Below are positions 19,701 through 26,970 of a stretch of DNA of 64,000 nt, in pieces. Location: contig CP053163.1 in NCBI GenBank assembly GCA_014607495.2, positions 5,498,716 through 5,562,715 on the forward strand. Direction: 5' to 3'. Within the stretch, counting starts at the first letter, position 1. Each line of letters opens with the position of its first letter. The DNA comes from Carposina sasakii (Eukaryota; Arthropoda; Insecta; Lepidoptera; Carposinidae). The position numbers and the translations under genes were made by a program. The notes beneath the pieces were generated by a model. That model had not been told where the DNA came from. It saw only the letters and a list, made by a program, of their open reading frames with translations, and did no database searches.

Positions 19701-20938
19701 TTTGAGCAGATCGTTGAGGGAATCGCAGAAACCTATGGTGTTCATGCTCGCTGCGACCGCGTTCGCGAACGCGAAAATGATGCCGACAGACGCGCCGAAT
19801 CCGGGACCGAGCGATCTTGATATTATGTAGTAGATGCCACCTTAAACAATAAAATGTTTACGAGTAAAATTATACTGGATTAGACTGCTAAGTGCCATTC
19901 AGAAATACAATAAAAGTGAGATAATCTCGGTTGTATATAACTTAATTAGGTACCTGGATCGTTCGTAAAATACAGATGTTTGTTTTAATCACATTCTTAT
20001 ACCAGCTACCAAGTCCTATGAATCTCAATCTAAGGTCATGGGATTTTAAAAATTAATTCTTATGTAGGTACGACAAGTGCTGAAAGTAGTCATCATCAAT
20101 AATAATAATAATAAAATATTTTTTGTACACACAAAAAATTTTGGTACATGGGCGAACTTAATGCAATATAGCATTATCTACCAGTTAACCCAATTTCTGG
20201 AGAAAAGCTTAAATCATTTTAATCAATAAAATATGAAGAGGCCGCAATTTAAAATAAAACTCAACCTTACCTCCTTTAACTTCTCCGTTGGTACAAATAG
20301 CGCTCATAGACAATGTGGTAATGACGCAGACGACAGCGGAGATCAGGATGATGATTAGTGAGAGACCGATTCCGGCCTGCGAGACCACCCAGGAGATCCG
20401 GAGGAACAGCATCACCCCCCATATGTTCAGCAAGCATGGTATTAGAACACCCTGGAAATTGCTTCAAATTAGAAAATCACTCGAAACGTATATATGAGAA
20501 TAAGCATGCTATGTGATTCTATAGACACTTTTGGCTGGAGTAGGTATAGTGTGGATGCAGCTTTATGGTACCTAATATTATGCTAGCTAGCAGGGGCACC
20601 TTTATCTTAGCTCTAAGCATTAACTTCTATAACTCTAGATCAATTGTGTGTATAAAATCAACAAAGGCAATCAAAAATCTAAGGCTTGAAAATGTACTCT
20701 CAATATCCAAAAACGTGACTCTATTTGTAGATAAATTGACTAAGCCCAACTGTGGCACCTAGGTACGTTCAATTTAGAATCAAAACTATTAAATTTGTGG
20801 CTGAGAAAGCTTTAGATTCAATGTTCATAATATAATTATTTTTTAACAGAAAAAGTTACTTACCTGAATCCATCCTAATTTGATTCCTACTGCAGGAGTC
20901 GGTGATTTTGTGTCTCTTTGTGCGTGTTCTTTTTCTTC
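7645..20938 (-). CDS. SLC12 cation-chloride cotransporter, left tandem copy: exons 3-19, no visible exons 1-2
   Basis: Joining 17 exons gives about 953 residues. 5' to 3' on the minus strand: 20864-20938, 20271-20451, 19581-19840, 17491-17599, 17224-17363, 16476-16703, 15204-15435, 14631-14752, 14239-14374, 12513-12724, 12092-12333, 11457-11668, 10818-10984, 10276-10433, 9819-9958, 9280-9413, 7645-7758. Phases match at every junction, all introns are GT-AG, and there is no frameshift or stop. The product would hold the SLC12 12-TM core and C-terminal domain. By family it moves Na+ and/or K+ with Cl- across the plasma membrane. The first exon is in phase 0 with no Met; the first Met in frame lies inside TM1. 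The homologue of 56907-58594 is absent from 21-32 kb. It may be a 5'-truncated duplicate, an alternative body spliced from the neighbour's exons 1-2, or a gene with a new 5' exon I could not recognise. Residues differ from the right copy at about 35 positions plus two one-codon indels. Confidence 0.85.
7971..8120 (-). mobile_element. tRNA-derived SINE in the last intron, left unit
   Basis: On the minus strand the head reads GCTAGCCCAATGGTTAAGAC (A-box region), followed by a B-box-like segment (decayed to GGTACGATTCC here; GGTTCGATCCC in the partner at 33570-33720). It sits in the same intron of both copies, so it predates the duplication. Confidence 0.65.
8695..9005. mobile_element. Dispersed Helitron-type repeat in the last intron
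   Basis: Shares long stretches (GCCCCGTTCC(C/A)ATGGGAATTT, GTGTCCGTTTCTTCGTGGG, GACTAATTTTACACTCG) with 22600-22870 in the same orientation. Noncoding; the right unit lacks it in this intron. Nearby 8121-8690 is intron sequence with a TCTATCGATAG palindrome and nothing else seen; 9060-9180 is unremarkable. Confidence 0.45.
9280..9413 (-). CDS. Left copy, exon 18
   Basis: 44 residues ([20 protein letters not shown] … [10 protein letters not shown]), with the split codon completing Glu at the 5' junction. It corresponds to the NKCC C-terminal segment before SALYMAWLE. A single base differs from the right copy and it changes Ala to Val in SSQ(V)NLVVM. Confidence 0.95.
9819..9958 (-). CDS. Left copy, exon 17
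   Basis: 46 residues beginning [15 protein letters not shown], matching the [14 protein letters not shown] region of NKCC1. The donor is GGTG|gtatgt. Ala replaces the conserved Ser of LLSKF; the right copy keeps Ser. Confidence 0.95.
10276..10433 (-). CDS. Left copy, exon 16
   Basis: 52 residues: [20 protein letters not shown]… then [12 protein letters not shown]. It matches the [20 protein letters not shown] block, a hallmark of the SLC12 C-terminal domain. Three replacements against the right copy lie in the variable DRSSWGN stretch. Confidence 0.95.
10818..10984 (-). CDS. Left copy, exon 15
   Basis: 55 residues of poorly conserved cytoplasmic linker rich in Lys/Ser/Thr, ending MSIFHRKQ. 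It has one more codon (Ile in NGTIPNG) than the right copy, and four replacements. Confidence 0.9.
11457..11668 (-). CDS. Left copy, exon 14
   Basis: 70 residues ([21 protein letters not shown]…), the counterpart of DAFDIQYGVVVIRLKEGLD in NKCC1, followed by an Ala/Ser/Gly-rich linker. GC-rich. The donor is GGTA|gtaagt, fixed by phase with exon 15. A further in-frame gtaagt downstream would break the frame. One extra Gly codon against the right copy. Confidence 0.9.
12092..12333 (-). CDS. Left copy, exon 13
   Basis: 80 residues ([20 protein letters not shown] … [13 protein letters not shown]). It matches the NKCC C-terminal GRMKPNTLVLGFKKDW block. Four replacements against the right copy. Confidence 0.95.
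12513..12724 (-). CDS. Left copy, exon 12
   Basis: 70 residues from [15 protein letters not shown] to IVGDIAE, the start of the cytoplasmic C-terminal domain ([10 protein letters not shown] in NKCC1). Ala replaces the conserved Thr of SSTQA. Both copies use an unusual GAG|gttggt donor. Confidence 0.95.
12760..12910. repeat. Dispersed repeat (ACGGCTGTGT … AGCCA(T/C)GTTTAGCAT family)
   Basis: An interspersed family whose pieces recur throughout: 10470-10540, 11090-11320, 14410-14480, 15580-15680, 16300-16390, 33850-34010, 36200-36420, 38545-38625, 40665-40890, 51935-52115, 58800-58960 and 62150-62330. A common core is GTGACAA(G)TTGCTAGCTTATCGCC…GAATGCCC plus CTTACGACATGCACGG. It is probably a SINE-like lepidopteran element; class unassigned. 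Confidence 0.5.
13188..13830 (-). mobile_element. RTE-clade non-LTR retrotransposon, 5'-truncated, left unit only
   Basis: The minus strand reads the C-terminal part of an RTE endonuclease/reverse transcriptase: ([10 protein letters not shown]…), [19 protein letters not shown] [30 protein letters not shown], then stop and a GACGACGA tail. Frameshifts and a G-run (13498-13507) break it. It lies in the exon 11-12 intron. The right unit has no copy there but holds about 30 bp that the left one lacks, suggesting a target-site deletion. Confidence 0.85.
14239..14374 (-). CDS. Left copy, exon 11 (TM11-TM12)
   Basis: 45 residues: [20 protein letters not shown] then [14 protein letters not shown]…NYRDP. 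Two hydrophobic segments correspond to the last two TM helices, ending in the conserved link to DVNWG. Right copy: Ser for Leu, HYRHP for NYRDP. Confidence 0.95.
14631..14752 (-). CDS. Left copy, exon 10 (TM10)
   Basis: 40 residues: [20 protein letters not shown] then [11 protein letters not shown]…GWRPTFR. It contains the SYALIN motif whose Tyr (human NKCC1 Tyr686, from memory) lines the second chloride site. One replacement against the right copy (Leu/Val). Confidence 0.95.
15204..15435 (-). CDS. Left copy, exon 9 (TM8-TM9)
   Basis: 77 residues, [20 protein letters not shown] onwards. AATLSTAL aligns with SATLSSAL of NKCC1, which supplies the sodium-site Ala/Ser/Ser; the last Ser is Thr here. 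By my comparison seven bases differ from the right copy and only one changes a residue (KYGEP/KHGEP). Confidence 0.95.
15692..16091. mobile_element. Nonautonomous hAT element with 8-bp target duplication, left unit only
   Basis: 400 bp. The ends are CAGGGATGGGCAAACT… and …AGTTTGCCCACCCCTG, near-perfect TIRs. The flanks are the direct repeat GTATAGTG at 15684-15691 and 16092-16099. The interior has GGCCCGCGGGCC motifs seen in widespread animal hAT families, and no transposase. The right unit lacks it at the matching spot (about 40770). Confidence 0.9.
16181..16251 (+). repeat. tRNA-like sequence (SINE head or tRNA pseudogene)
   Basis: 71 nt: ACCCGAT…ATCGG-type acceptor arms (six of seven pairs), a perfect D-arm/A-box (TAGCTCAGTTGG) and a decayed T-arm (GAATTCAAATC). 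The anticodon stem does not pair, so I do not call a functional tRNA. It lies directly beside the hAT element and, like it, is missing from the right unit. Confidence 0.6.
16476..16703 (-). CDS. Left copy, exon 8 (TM7 and the large extracellular loop)
   Basis: 76 residues starting [15 protein letters not shown]. After the hydrophobic TM7 come three N-glycosylation sequons (NLT, NQT, NTT) and a Cys pair in SCVNTTAGC, as expected for the large glycosylated loop between TM7 and TM8. It differs from the right copy at three positions (F/L, Q/H, Y/F). Confidence 0.95.
16833..17195. mobile_element. TIR MITE of the GTCGTCAACG family in the exon 7-8 intron, left unit only
   Basis: Begins TATACAGGGTGATTTTTGG and carries the TGGAAGCATACCTGGGAAGT interior of the family. 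The far end decays near GTATAGAGTACGTACTC. The same intron of the right unit lacks it and has a different 2.9-kb content. Confidence 0.65.
17224..17363 (-). CDS. Left copy, exon 7 (TM6 region)
   Basis: 46 residues with [19 protein letters not shown] and [25 protein letters not shown] is the SLC12 signature; the Pro and Thr of the K+ site are kept. FYSDFRY has Ser where the right copy and NKCC1 (GPDF) have Pro. Confidence 0.95.
17491..17599 (-). CDS. Left copy, exon 6
   Basis: 36 residues: [20 protein letters not shown] then [16 protein letters not shown], one TM helix and the following loop. Three conservative replacements against the right copy. Confidence 0.95.
17974..18191. mobile_element. 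Short nonautonomous Helitron, left unit only, with empty site in the right unit
   Basis: 218 bp from TCCTACTAATATTATAAAG to …GCGTCCACTAG, inserted between A and T (GTAGCGACAA|…|TTAATTATAAAC). The right unit reads GTAACGACAATAAATTATAAAC at about 45606. 5' TC, 3' CTAG and an A|T target are the Helitron rules. Confidence 0.85.
18296..18554 (-). mobile_element. RTE-tailed nonautonomous element, left unit only
   Basis: On the minus strand it begins GGCCGCGTGGTGCTGGCAGA and ends CAGTGGACTGCAATAGGCTG plus a GATGATGATGA run, the same 3' end as the RTE copies at 13188 and 18791. It is flanked by TCTG(C/T)ACCTAT on both sides. The right unit has the single uninterrupted site (45710-45725). Relatives: 24234-24491, 27315-27572, and fragments 48150-48240 and 53013-53105. 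Confidence 0.85.
18791..19212 (+). mobile_element. RTE-clade non-LTR retrotransposon, 5'-truncated, with 13-bp target duplication
   Basis: The plus strand reads [20 protein letters not shown]…, [20 protein letters not shown], …[11 protein letters not shown] stop, then GACGATGATAATG. The flanks repeat ATACCTATACACT (18778-18790 and 19213-19225). It sits in the exon 5-6 intron of the left unit only. The right unit has a MITE (45921-46355) close to the same point. Confidence 0.9.
19581..19840 (-). CDS. Left copy, exon 5 (TM3-TM4), with GPEFG changed to GPGFG
   Basis: 86 residues, [20 protein letters not shown] … [20 protein letters not shown]. The family motif SRSLGPEFG has Gly for Glu (GGA against GAA in the right copy). 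In TM3 the NKCC1 K+-coordinating Tyr of MYVVGF is Asn here (MNTIGF), as in the right copy. Second replacement: KTQ/KAQ at the end. Confidence 0.95.
20271..20451 (-). CDS. Left copy, exon 4 (TM1-TM2)
   Basis: 60 residues: [20 protein letters not shown] … STSAI-like [22 protein letters not shown] forms part of the Na+, K+ and Cl- sites. Six bases differ from the right copy and none changes a residue. Confidence 0.95.
20864..20938 (-). CDS. Left copy, exon 3 (first recognisable exon)
   Basis: 25 residues, [34 protein letters not shown] corresponds to VVKFGWIKG before TM1. It has a proper acceptor in phase 0 and no Met, so it is an internal exon that needs an upstream partner. Confidence 0.95.
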
Positions 20939-21022
20939 CTTAAACAAAAAATCTGCTGTATTATTACAACTTGTTATATTACTCGTGACTAGTCGTGACT
21001 GGTTACCAACCTCCGCTAAAGT

Positions 21023-21133
21023 TCATACATACATACATAATAATCACGCCTTTATCCCTTACGGGGTAGGCAGAGCACCAAGGGCCGATAGAACCACATG
21101 GTGCCACTTCTGACCAATTTTGAGGGTATAATA
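21023..21133 (-). mobile_element. ATGT-tailed dispersed element, fragment
   Basis: A (CATA)n run, then CACGCCTTTATCCCTTACGG and …ACATGGTGCCACTTCTGA. The same element recurs at 4830-4935, 24492-24762, 27573-27842 and, longest, 56366-56633. Read on the minus strand it ends in (ATGT)n, as many lepidopteran nonautonomous retroelements do. Confidence 0.6.
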
Positions 21134-21178
21134 TAGTTGAGATGTATAAGTTCATAAGACGTTAAAAAGAGGGCAGAT

Positions 21179-21570
21179 ATACAGGGTGTAAAAAGACAAC
21201 GTTGTTTTTTTAATACCTCGTATTCTTTGTAACGTAACGATCTTTTTTTTTCTATGGAAGCAACTCTGGGAAACGAAAAAAAATATTTTGATAAAAAAAC
21301 TCTTTTAATTGCAAGCAACGTATTCGATTGACAAATGTACCTATAAAACTAACATTTTTAAATATTAATATGGTGTCTTTAAAAAAAATGTTTGTTAACT
21401 GTTTCCAGATGGATTTATTTTTAAAAAATGCTGATATTCATGTAACTTTGGACCTCAATATCTTGGAAACCCGTGGTTTCCCAGGGGTGCTTCCATAGAA
21501 AAAATGATCGAGATGTTACAAAGAATACGAGGTATTAAAAGAACAAAGTTGTCTTTTTACACCCAGTATG
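21179..21570. mobile_element. TIR MITE (GTGTAAAAAGACAAC family), first of an inverted pair
   Basis: About 390 bp with ends ATACAGGGTGTAAAAAGACA and GTCTTTTTACACCCAGTAT and TIRs of about 60 bp (AATACCTCGTATTCTTTGTAAC…). Its interior is the reverse complement of 22116-22508. Confidence 0.8.
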
Positions 21571-21574
21571 TTGA

Positions 21575-21740
21575 AGGAAGTCAATATTCATGAAGTTACC
21601 TATTTACTAGAATAACACAAAAATATAAACATTGAGGAAATTGTATTACTTACAGAAAAACTAGTTTCATAACACTAACAAAAATAATCTCAAGAACGCC
21701 ATTCCTTACGTAAATATTTTTTCGTCGCTAATTGTTTTTA
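21575..21740. other. Conserved noncoding block in the 5' flank of the left copy
   Basis: About 165 bp strongly matching 50628-50790 (…CACAAAAATATAAACA(T/C)TGAGG…, CAAGAAC(G/A)CCATTCCTTACG). It contains a shared minus-strand gtaagtaat donor-like site. In the phase needed to join exon 3 it has an in-frame stop and no ATG, so it is at most a noncoding exon. Confidence 0.45.
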
Positions 21741-22115
21741 CTCGACTGCGCGACGCAAAGGAGTGGTAATGTGTTTAACAGCCTATGTATGTAAGTATGT
21801 TTGTAAGTTCCTCTGAAGCACTATACAGACCAAACGCCTGATTTCTATGATTCACACGTCAATCGATTCCTCTTAGTCCGGCGAGTGTCACTAAAGACAT
21901 GACGTTAGTGAAAATCCAATATGGCTCCCTAGCAGTCCCTATTCGGGAAATATGTTCTCAGTTCTTTCTTACACTCCCTACCGAATATACCTGTCATATT
22001 TCATGTCTATATGTCATGTGGTTTTCGTAAAAACTTGAAATTCCTGTTTGTGTCGTTCCCATGGATGACATGGGTGTGTAAAATTCTCAATGGTCTTTTA
22101 CACCCCTTAACAAAC

Positions 22116-22508
22116 ATACTGGGTGTAAAAAGACAACTTTGTTCTTTTAATACCTCGTATTATTTGTAACATCACGATCATTTTTTTCTATGGAAACACC
22201 CCTGGGAAACCACGGGTTTCCAAGATATTGAGGTCCGAAGTTACATGAATATCAGCATTTTTTAAAAATTAATCCATCTGGAAACCGTTAACAAACATTT
22301 TTTTTAAAGACACCATATTAATATTTAAAAATGTTAGTTTTGTAGGTACATTTGTCAATTGAATACATTGCTTGCAATAAAAAGAGATTTTTTTTTCAAA
22401 AAAAAATTTTTCTTTTCCCAGGGTTGGTTCCATAGAAAAAAATGATCGTTACGTTACAAAGAATACGAGGTACTAAAATAACAACGTTGTCTTTTTACAC
22501 CCTGTATA
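22116..22508. mobile_element. TIR MITE (GTGTAAAAAGACAAC family), second of an inverted pair
   Basis: Same family as 21179-21570, in opposite orientation (GACCTCAATATCTTGG at 21451 reads CCAAGATATTGAGGTC at 22218). The 545 bp between them hold the conserved flank block and a repeat shared with 44825-44955. Confidence 0.8.
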
Positions 22509-22599
22509 CATCAAATTTTATCTGTGTACGTCAAACGGTTTATTTTTATACTTATTGAATAAGCTTTTGTTCCGGTACAGTGGAAATTTCGGTAAAAAT

Positions 22600-22930
22600 T
22601 TGGAATTGCTGTCTGCCCCGTTCCAATGGGAATTTTGGGAAATCCGTTCTTAGTACTCTCTTATACCTCCTAACGAACATAAACACCAAAAGGGAGTGGG
22701 TGTAATTTACTTGTGAAATTTGAAATTTATTTGTATACATGTGTCCGTTTCTTCGTGGGGTCAAGGTATCTTGTTTTCGCAATTGTTTTTGGTTTTGACT
22801 AATTTTACACTCGTTTTTGAGGATTTTTTTTGAGGACGTTTCCATTCATCATCGTTATCATCCATCATAAATTCAGAAATCATCAGTACTAAAAACAATG
22901 ACTGTATGGATGCTGTACCTATTCCTCATG
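22600..22930. mobile_element. Dispersed Helitron-type repeat
   Basis: Partner of 8695-9005. The stretch 22930-23510 that follows holds another Helitron-type fragment (TTATGCGCAACCCTATAGCC, ATTCTAACGGTAAAAGAATT) also matched at 54050-54110, and no gene. Confidence 0.45.
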
Positions 22931-23702
22931 CTCTTTCTTCGGGATAAACCAAACAAAAAAAAAACAAATTTCATCTGTCATGTTGTGTCATGTCATTTGT
23001 ACGTCACAGAATAATAAATTCCCAGAACCCGTGATCACGCACACTTTTGAAGCAACTTTTTAGTATGTCAAATTTTTACAACCTATTTACTGTATCTAAA
23101 AAATATATTATTCCAACATATTATCGATAATATTTATCGATTTGGCAACAATCGGCGGGTAAGATGAGCGGAAGATGCGGGATATTTGACTCGTTTTTGC
23201 TTCACTACCCGGAATACATCTGTCCTTGATGACTCCTTCTAGGGACTTGTTATTCTATGGTGTATGTCAAACTTATACACCTCCATGCGTCAAATGGTAA
23301 TTTATTTTTTGTATTTAATTAATATTTTTTCCAGCCCAAAGGAAATTATGCGCAACCCTATAGCCTATGTTCATCCGGGTCCAATAAGGATTCTAACGGT
23401 AAAAGAATTTTTGAAATCGGTCGGAAGTTTCGGAGCCTATTCGCTGCAAAAAAACAAACATACAAACAAACAATTAAAGTTTATCTCTTTATAATATTAG
23501 TATAGATGTTACGGGCAATTTGATAAGTCCGGACACTATTAATAATGGCCGGTCTGTATTCATAATACCCGACTCAATTGGATAATGTGATTAAAACAGC
23601 ATGATTAATCACTTTATGAATTTAATAAATAATAAATTATGAATAATGCCCACCCTATCTTGAGCAAAGTAATAAAATGTCGCAGTAAGATAGATAAAGC
23701 CG

Positions 23703-23870
23703 TATCCCTAGGGATATAACTATATACCCATGTAATATAGTTATACGAAAGCGATTCATTACTATCTCACTAGAAATATAGTTATATATCCCTAGGGATA
23801 TAACTATATACCCATGTAACATAGTTATACGAAAGCGATTCATTACTATCTCACTAGGAATATAGTTATA
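23703..23870. repeat. 84-bp tandem dimer with CCCTAGGG palindrome
   Basis: Two almost identical 84-bp units, each starting TATCCCTAGGGATATAACTA and ending in CGATTCATTACTATCTCACT. A short inverted repeat centres on each CCCTAGGG. Confidence 0.85.
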
Positions 23871-25439
23871 AGACGGTCCAAGTTTAGTGAGATTATCGTC
23901 TTAAACTTAAACATGTAACCTAACACCGAAGAAATCGGCGGCGGCGGTCGCTTCTAACCTATATTGCCAGATTCGGATCATACTGCCCAGTCCAAGTGAT
24001 AATTTCAAGTGATATCTCAAACACTGACTTATTACATGGACCACGGGCCGTCGGGCATTATTTATAGGGCAAAGTGATAAATTAATCATTTATCATGAAT
24101 AATAATGCCCAGTTAATCACGTTGCCCATAACATAGATATAGATGAACATTGAAATATGTTTAGTGGTTATGTTAGGTACATCATTAGAAAATATTTTAT
24201 TTTCTTGAATAGTAGGCATTCATTCCATAATCATCATCATCATCAGCCTATTGCAGTCCACTGCTGGACGTAGGCCTCCCCCAGAGCACGCCATGAGACT
24301 GCCATGGGGGGTATTTGCTCATAGTCACCACGCTGGGCAGGCGGGTTCGTGACCGCAGTTTGTATTTTGGACTATGTTGTCAACACGGGAAGCGCTGCTG
24401 CCCACCTCCCGGAAACCCTTAATCGCCTCGTACGATACCTACGGGCAGATATGGGGTGGTACGAATTCTACTCTGCCGGCACCACGCGGCCTACATACAT
24501 ACATACATATAATCACGCCTTTATCCCTTACGGGGTAGGCAGAGCACCAAGGGCCGACAGAACCACATGGTGCCACTTCTGACCAATTTTGAGGGTATAG
24601 TTGAGATGTTCGGTTAGTAGTAACAGGTGGTCAGCCCATCGCCTACAAAACACCAAGACCCTCTTGTCCCTTTACTGACTTGTACAGTATGCCCGGGAAG
24701 AGAAGCAGCTGTAGTATTATACGTTTTTTTTTTCACTCCCAGAGCAGCATAGAAGTAAGTTTTCATCTTTTTAGTTTTTTTTTTATTATTACACTAGTGG
24801 ACGCCCGCGACTCCGTCCGCGTGGACTGCAGAAAAACAAAATAAAAACATTTTCCCGGGATAAAAAGTATCCTATATGTTAAGTGGGACCTGTCACAATA
24901 TATTCCTGAAAACTGCATCAAAATAGGTTCAGCCGTTTCTGAGATTAGCGTGCACAAACATCGATCCGTAACAATTTTATTATATGTAAAGATAGATAAT
25001 GTGGTTCTTTTTTACGCAGTCGGGTTTTTGAATTTTTTAAATTATTTATTTATTTATTTTATCTTCGTTATTTATTAGATGAAAGAAACAATAAATAGTT
25101 TTTACCTTTTAACTTTTGTTAAATTTGATTGATTGGAATTTTTGATTGGATTCTTACTTACCTTTTGTTGAGGTTTTTGGATAAAATATGTACCTAAATA
25201 ATTGCTTTGTAAAAAATGAATGTTATTATTTTTGTACGGTAGGTACCTAAGAATCTATACAGAGAATGCGAATTAGTATTAACTGACTGAATGTAAGTAA
25301 TTCTCATCAGTAGCGTTATGAACTTTATCGCCATCATTATACAAGAACGTCGTAAGTCGTAAAATAGCGAAATGACGACAAAAGGATATGAGTGACATCT
25401 GTTTGCGGTCATCACATAATATGTGCTGGCACTCACATT

Positions 25440-26120
25440 GTCATGTGTGGCCCTTGGTAGGTAGAGTGTGATTGCTATCTACCTACATTAATTTTCCTAC
25501 TTCGGCAACATAATCCCTCGTCCGTCAGACCGTCCACACCATGGAGAAGAAATGAAAGAGGAGTAGCGGCTAAGTATATTTTCATACAAAAATAGTGTGC
25601 TGCGGAGCGGAGGTGAAGTATGGGACGAGGGGAGCATTGAACACTATAGCCCTGCCCATTTACATAGAAACCACCTTGTAGTGACTAGTCAAACTACTTG
25701 CTCATTACAATATGGTTCAAGATTATACTACGTTTTAGTAAAAAAGTACCCTTATAAAAGCGCTAGTGTCTTTGTAATTTTAATACGGTTACATTTCGGA
25801 GCACAAGCGTGTGGTTACAGCTACTGCGTTACACTGGCGCCGAAGCTCCGCCCCTATCATGACGTCATGGCCTCACAATTGCCACACGACTCAGTGCATA
25901 GTCCCACCTCCTCTTTTATACATTATTCATGGTCCACATCGAACGCACAGCGCACACAGTGGCACCTTTTAGCACGGCCCGTTTACAGACAGCCGATGGC
26001 TCGACAGCGAGGCACGCTAAGCCGAGGCAACGTGCGCCCGAGGCAGTCCGAGCCACGTCCACACCGATCGAGGCAATGGCTCGCAAGGCTGCCGAAATGA
26101 AAAAAAATTCACCCGAAGAA
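25440..26120. other. GC-richer junction segment with promoter-like words (unit 1; repeated at 28520-29200)
   Basis: The stretch is unlike its AT-rich surroundings. It holds a TGACGTCA palindrome (25860-25867), TATAAAA on plus (25753-25759), and TATAAAAGAGGAGG on the minus strand (25911-25924). The long plus-strand ORF across it has no recognisable domain. It lies upstream of the left copy on the minus strand, so it could supply a promoter; this is only a possibility. Confidence 0.35.
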
Positions 26121-26338
26121 TCACGAGAGATAATACAATTTTGTCGGATCCGTTGTGATGTTGAAGAGTATAAATAGTCCCTCGAGTTGGGCGAACCATA
26201 GTACTGGGTCGTGTGGGTTAAATACGGATGTCCTTACCCCAACACGGCACGACTCCAGCTTCCCTGCCGCTGCGTCCATATATTCCTCCTTGTCGGTCAT
26301 ATTTTAGGTTTTCGAACTTTTTTCGTTCGGGGTCACCA
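26121..26338 (-). mobile_element. Ty3/gypsy-type LTR retrotransposon fragment: primer-binding site and start of gag (unit 1)
   Basis: On the minus strand TGGTGACCCC (plus 26329-26338) is complementary to a tRNA 3' end with CCA, as a primer-binding site should be. A 59-codon frame then opens (ATG at 26298-26300) with the LWFAQLE motif of insect gypsy Gag, and ends at a stop, 26121. No LTR pair, protease or reverse transcriptase is visible, so it is a dead remnant. Confidence 0.7.
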
Positions 26339-26970
26339 GTGTAGTATATGGTAGGGCTATACCGTCCACTAACGAGTTATCGGGACTTCATAAGAAGGGA
26401 TAGTTTCAGCAGATAAAAGATATTTATAGGTTTGTAAAAGCAAAATAAAATAAAATAAAACGAAATTATTTTCTAACATAATTGACAATTTACATATTAT
26501 GGTTGCGTTCACTAATAGAATTATAACCTAGGTTATAGGTTATATTTCTATTCGTTCACTTTACAATGATTTGCACACTTATGTCTACACTCTTCACTCT
26601 ATGTATGTAATATAATATTTTTTTAAATACCTATAAGCCGGTTTAGTTATAAGATTTTAATGTGAAAACTTTACACGCGGTTTATTAGTAACACTGTTTG
26701 TAGGTATATTGCTCATTCGGCGACTGAGAGTCGTCCTCATTAAATTGACATTTTTGGGCATTTTGAGATTCGTACCTTATTTTTAGAGTGATTTGTGGTT
26801 TAATATCGAGACATTATGGTTACTTAAGATACAACAGTAAATAATACGAGGTTAGCGACGTATAAAATAATATTTATTATTAAAAATCATGGAAATATAA
26901 TCACAAGGCGGATTTTCAATAATACATGTAATGTATCTTAGACTGTAATGTATAAATAAAATTGTACATG

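Larger units (their letters stand above)
3350..25440. repeat. Left unit of the ~22-kb tandem segmental duplication
   Basis: Colinear with about 29650-51280. Shared anchors include the 3' flank (3420-3750 against 29700-30010), all 17 exons of the cotransporter, introns such as the SINE at 7971/33570, and the 5' flank (21575-21740 against 50630-50790; 25070-25430 against 50800-51270). The units differ by point changes, indels and many insertions. The unit ends inside the exon 2-exon 3 intron of the right gene, so exons 1-2 were not duplicated. Edges are approximate. Confidence 0.85.
23891..26970. repeat. 3.08-kb tandem duplication, unit 1 (spans the 22-kb duplication junction)
   Basis: Offset to unit 2 is 3080-3081 bp. 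I noticed only a handful of base differences (for example the GGATCCG/GAATCCG change at 26147/29227). It starts at GATTATCGTC and ends just before the same word. Contents in order: unique 5' part, RTE-tailed element (24234-24491), ATGT-tailed element (24492-24762), Helitron remnant (24794-24992), left-copy 5' flank (25070-25430), gypsy-type fragment (26121-26338), right-unit 3' flank (26590-26970). Confidence 0.95.

Noticed and set aside
21575..21740. Alternative first coding exon for the left copy
   Set aside because: In the phase needed for exon 3 it has a stop and no ATG in both units; it can be noncoding at most.
25840..25895. Minus-strand mini-exon with ATG and donor (…QCNA|gtagct) in the junction segment as a new exon for the left copy
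   Set aside because: Phase fits exon 3, but the donor is weak and there is no other support; left as a test target only.
25597..26100. 167-codon plus-strand ORF, repeated at 28677-29180
   Set aside because: It runs across the junction segment and antisense to the gypsy fragment, with no recognisable domain. Its repetition is due only to the 3.08-kb duplication.
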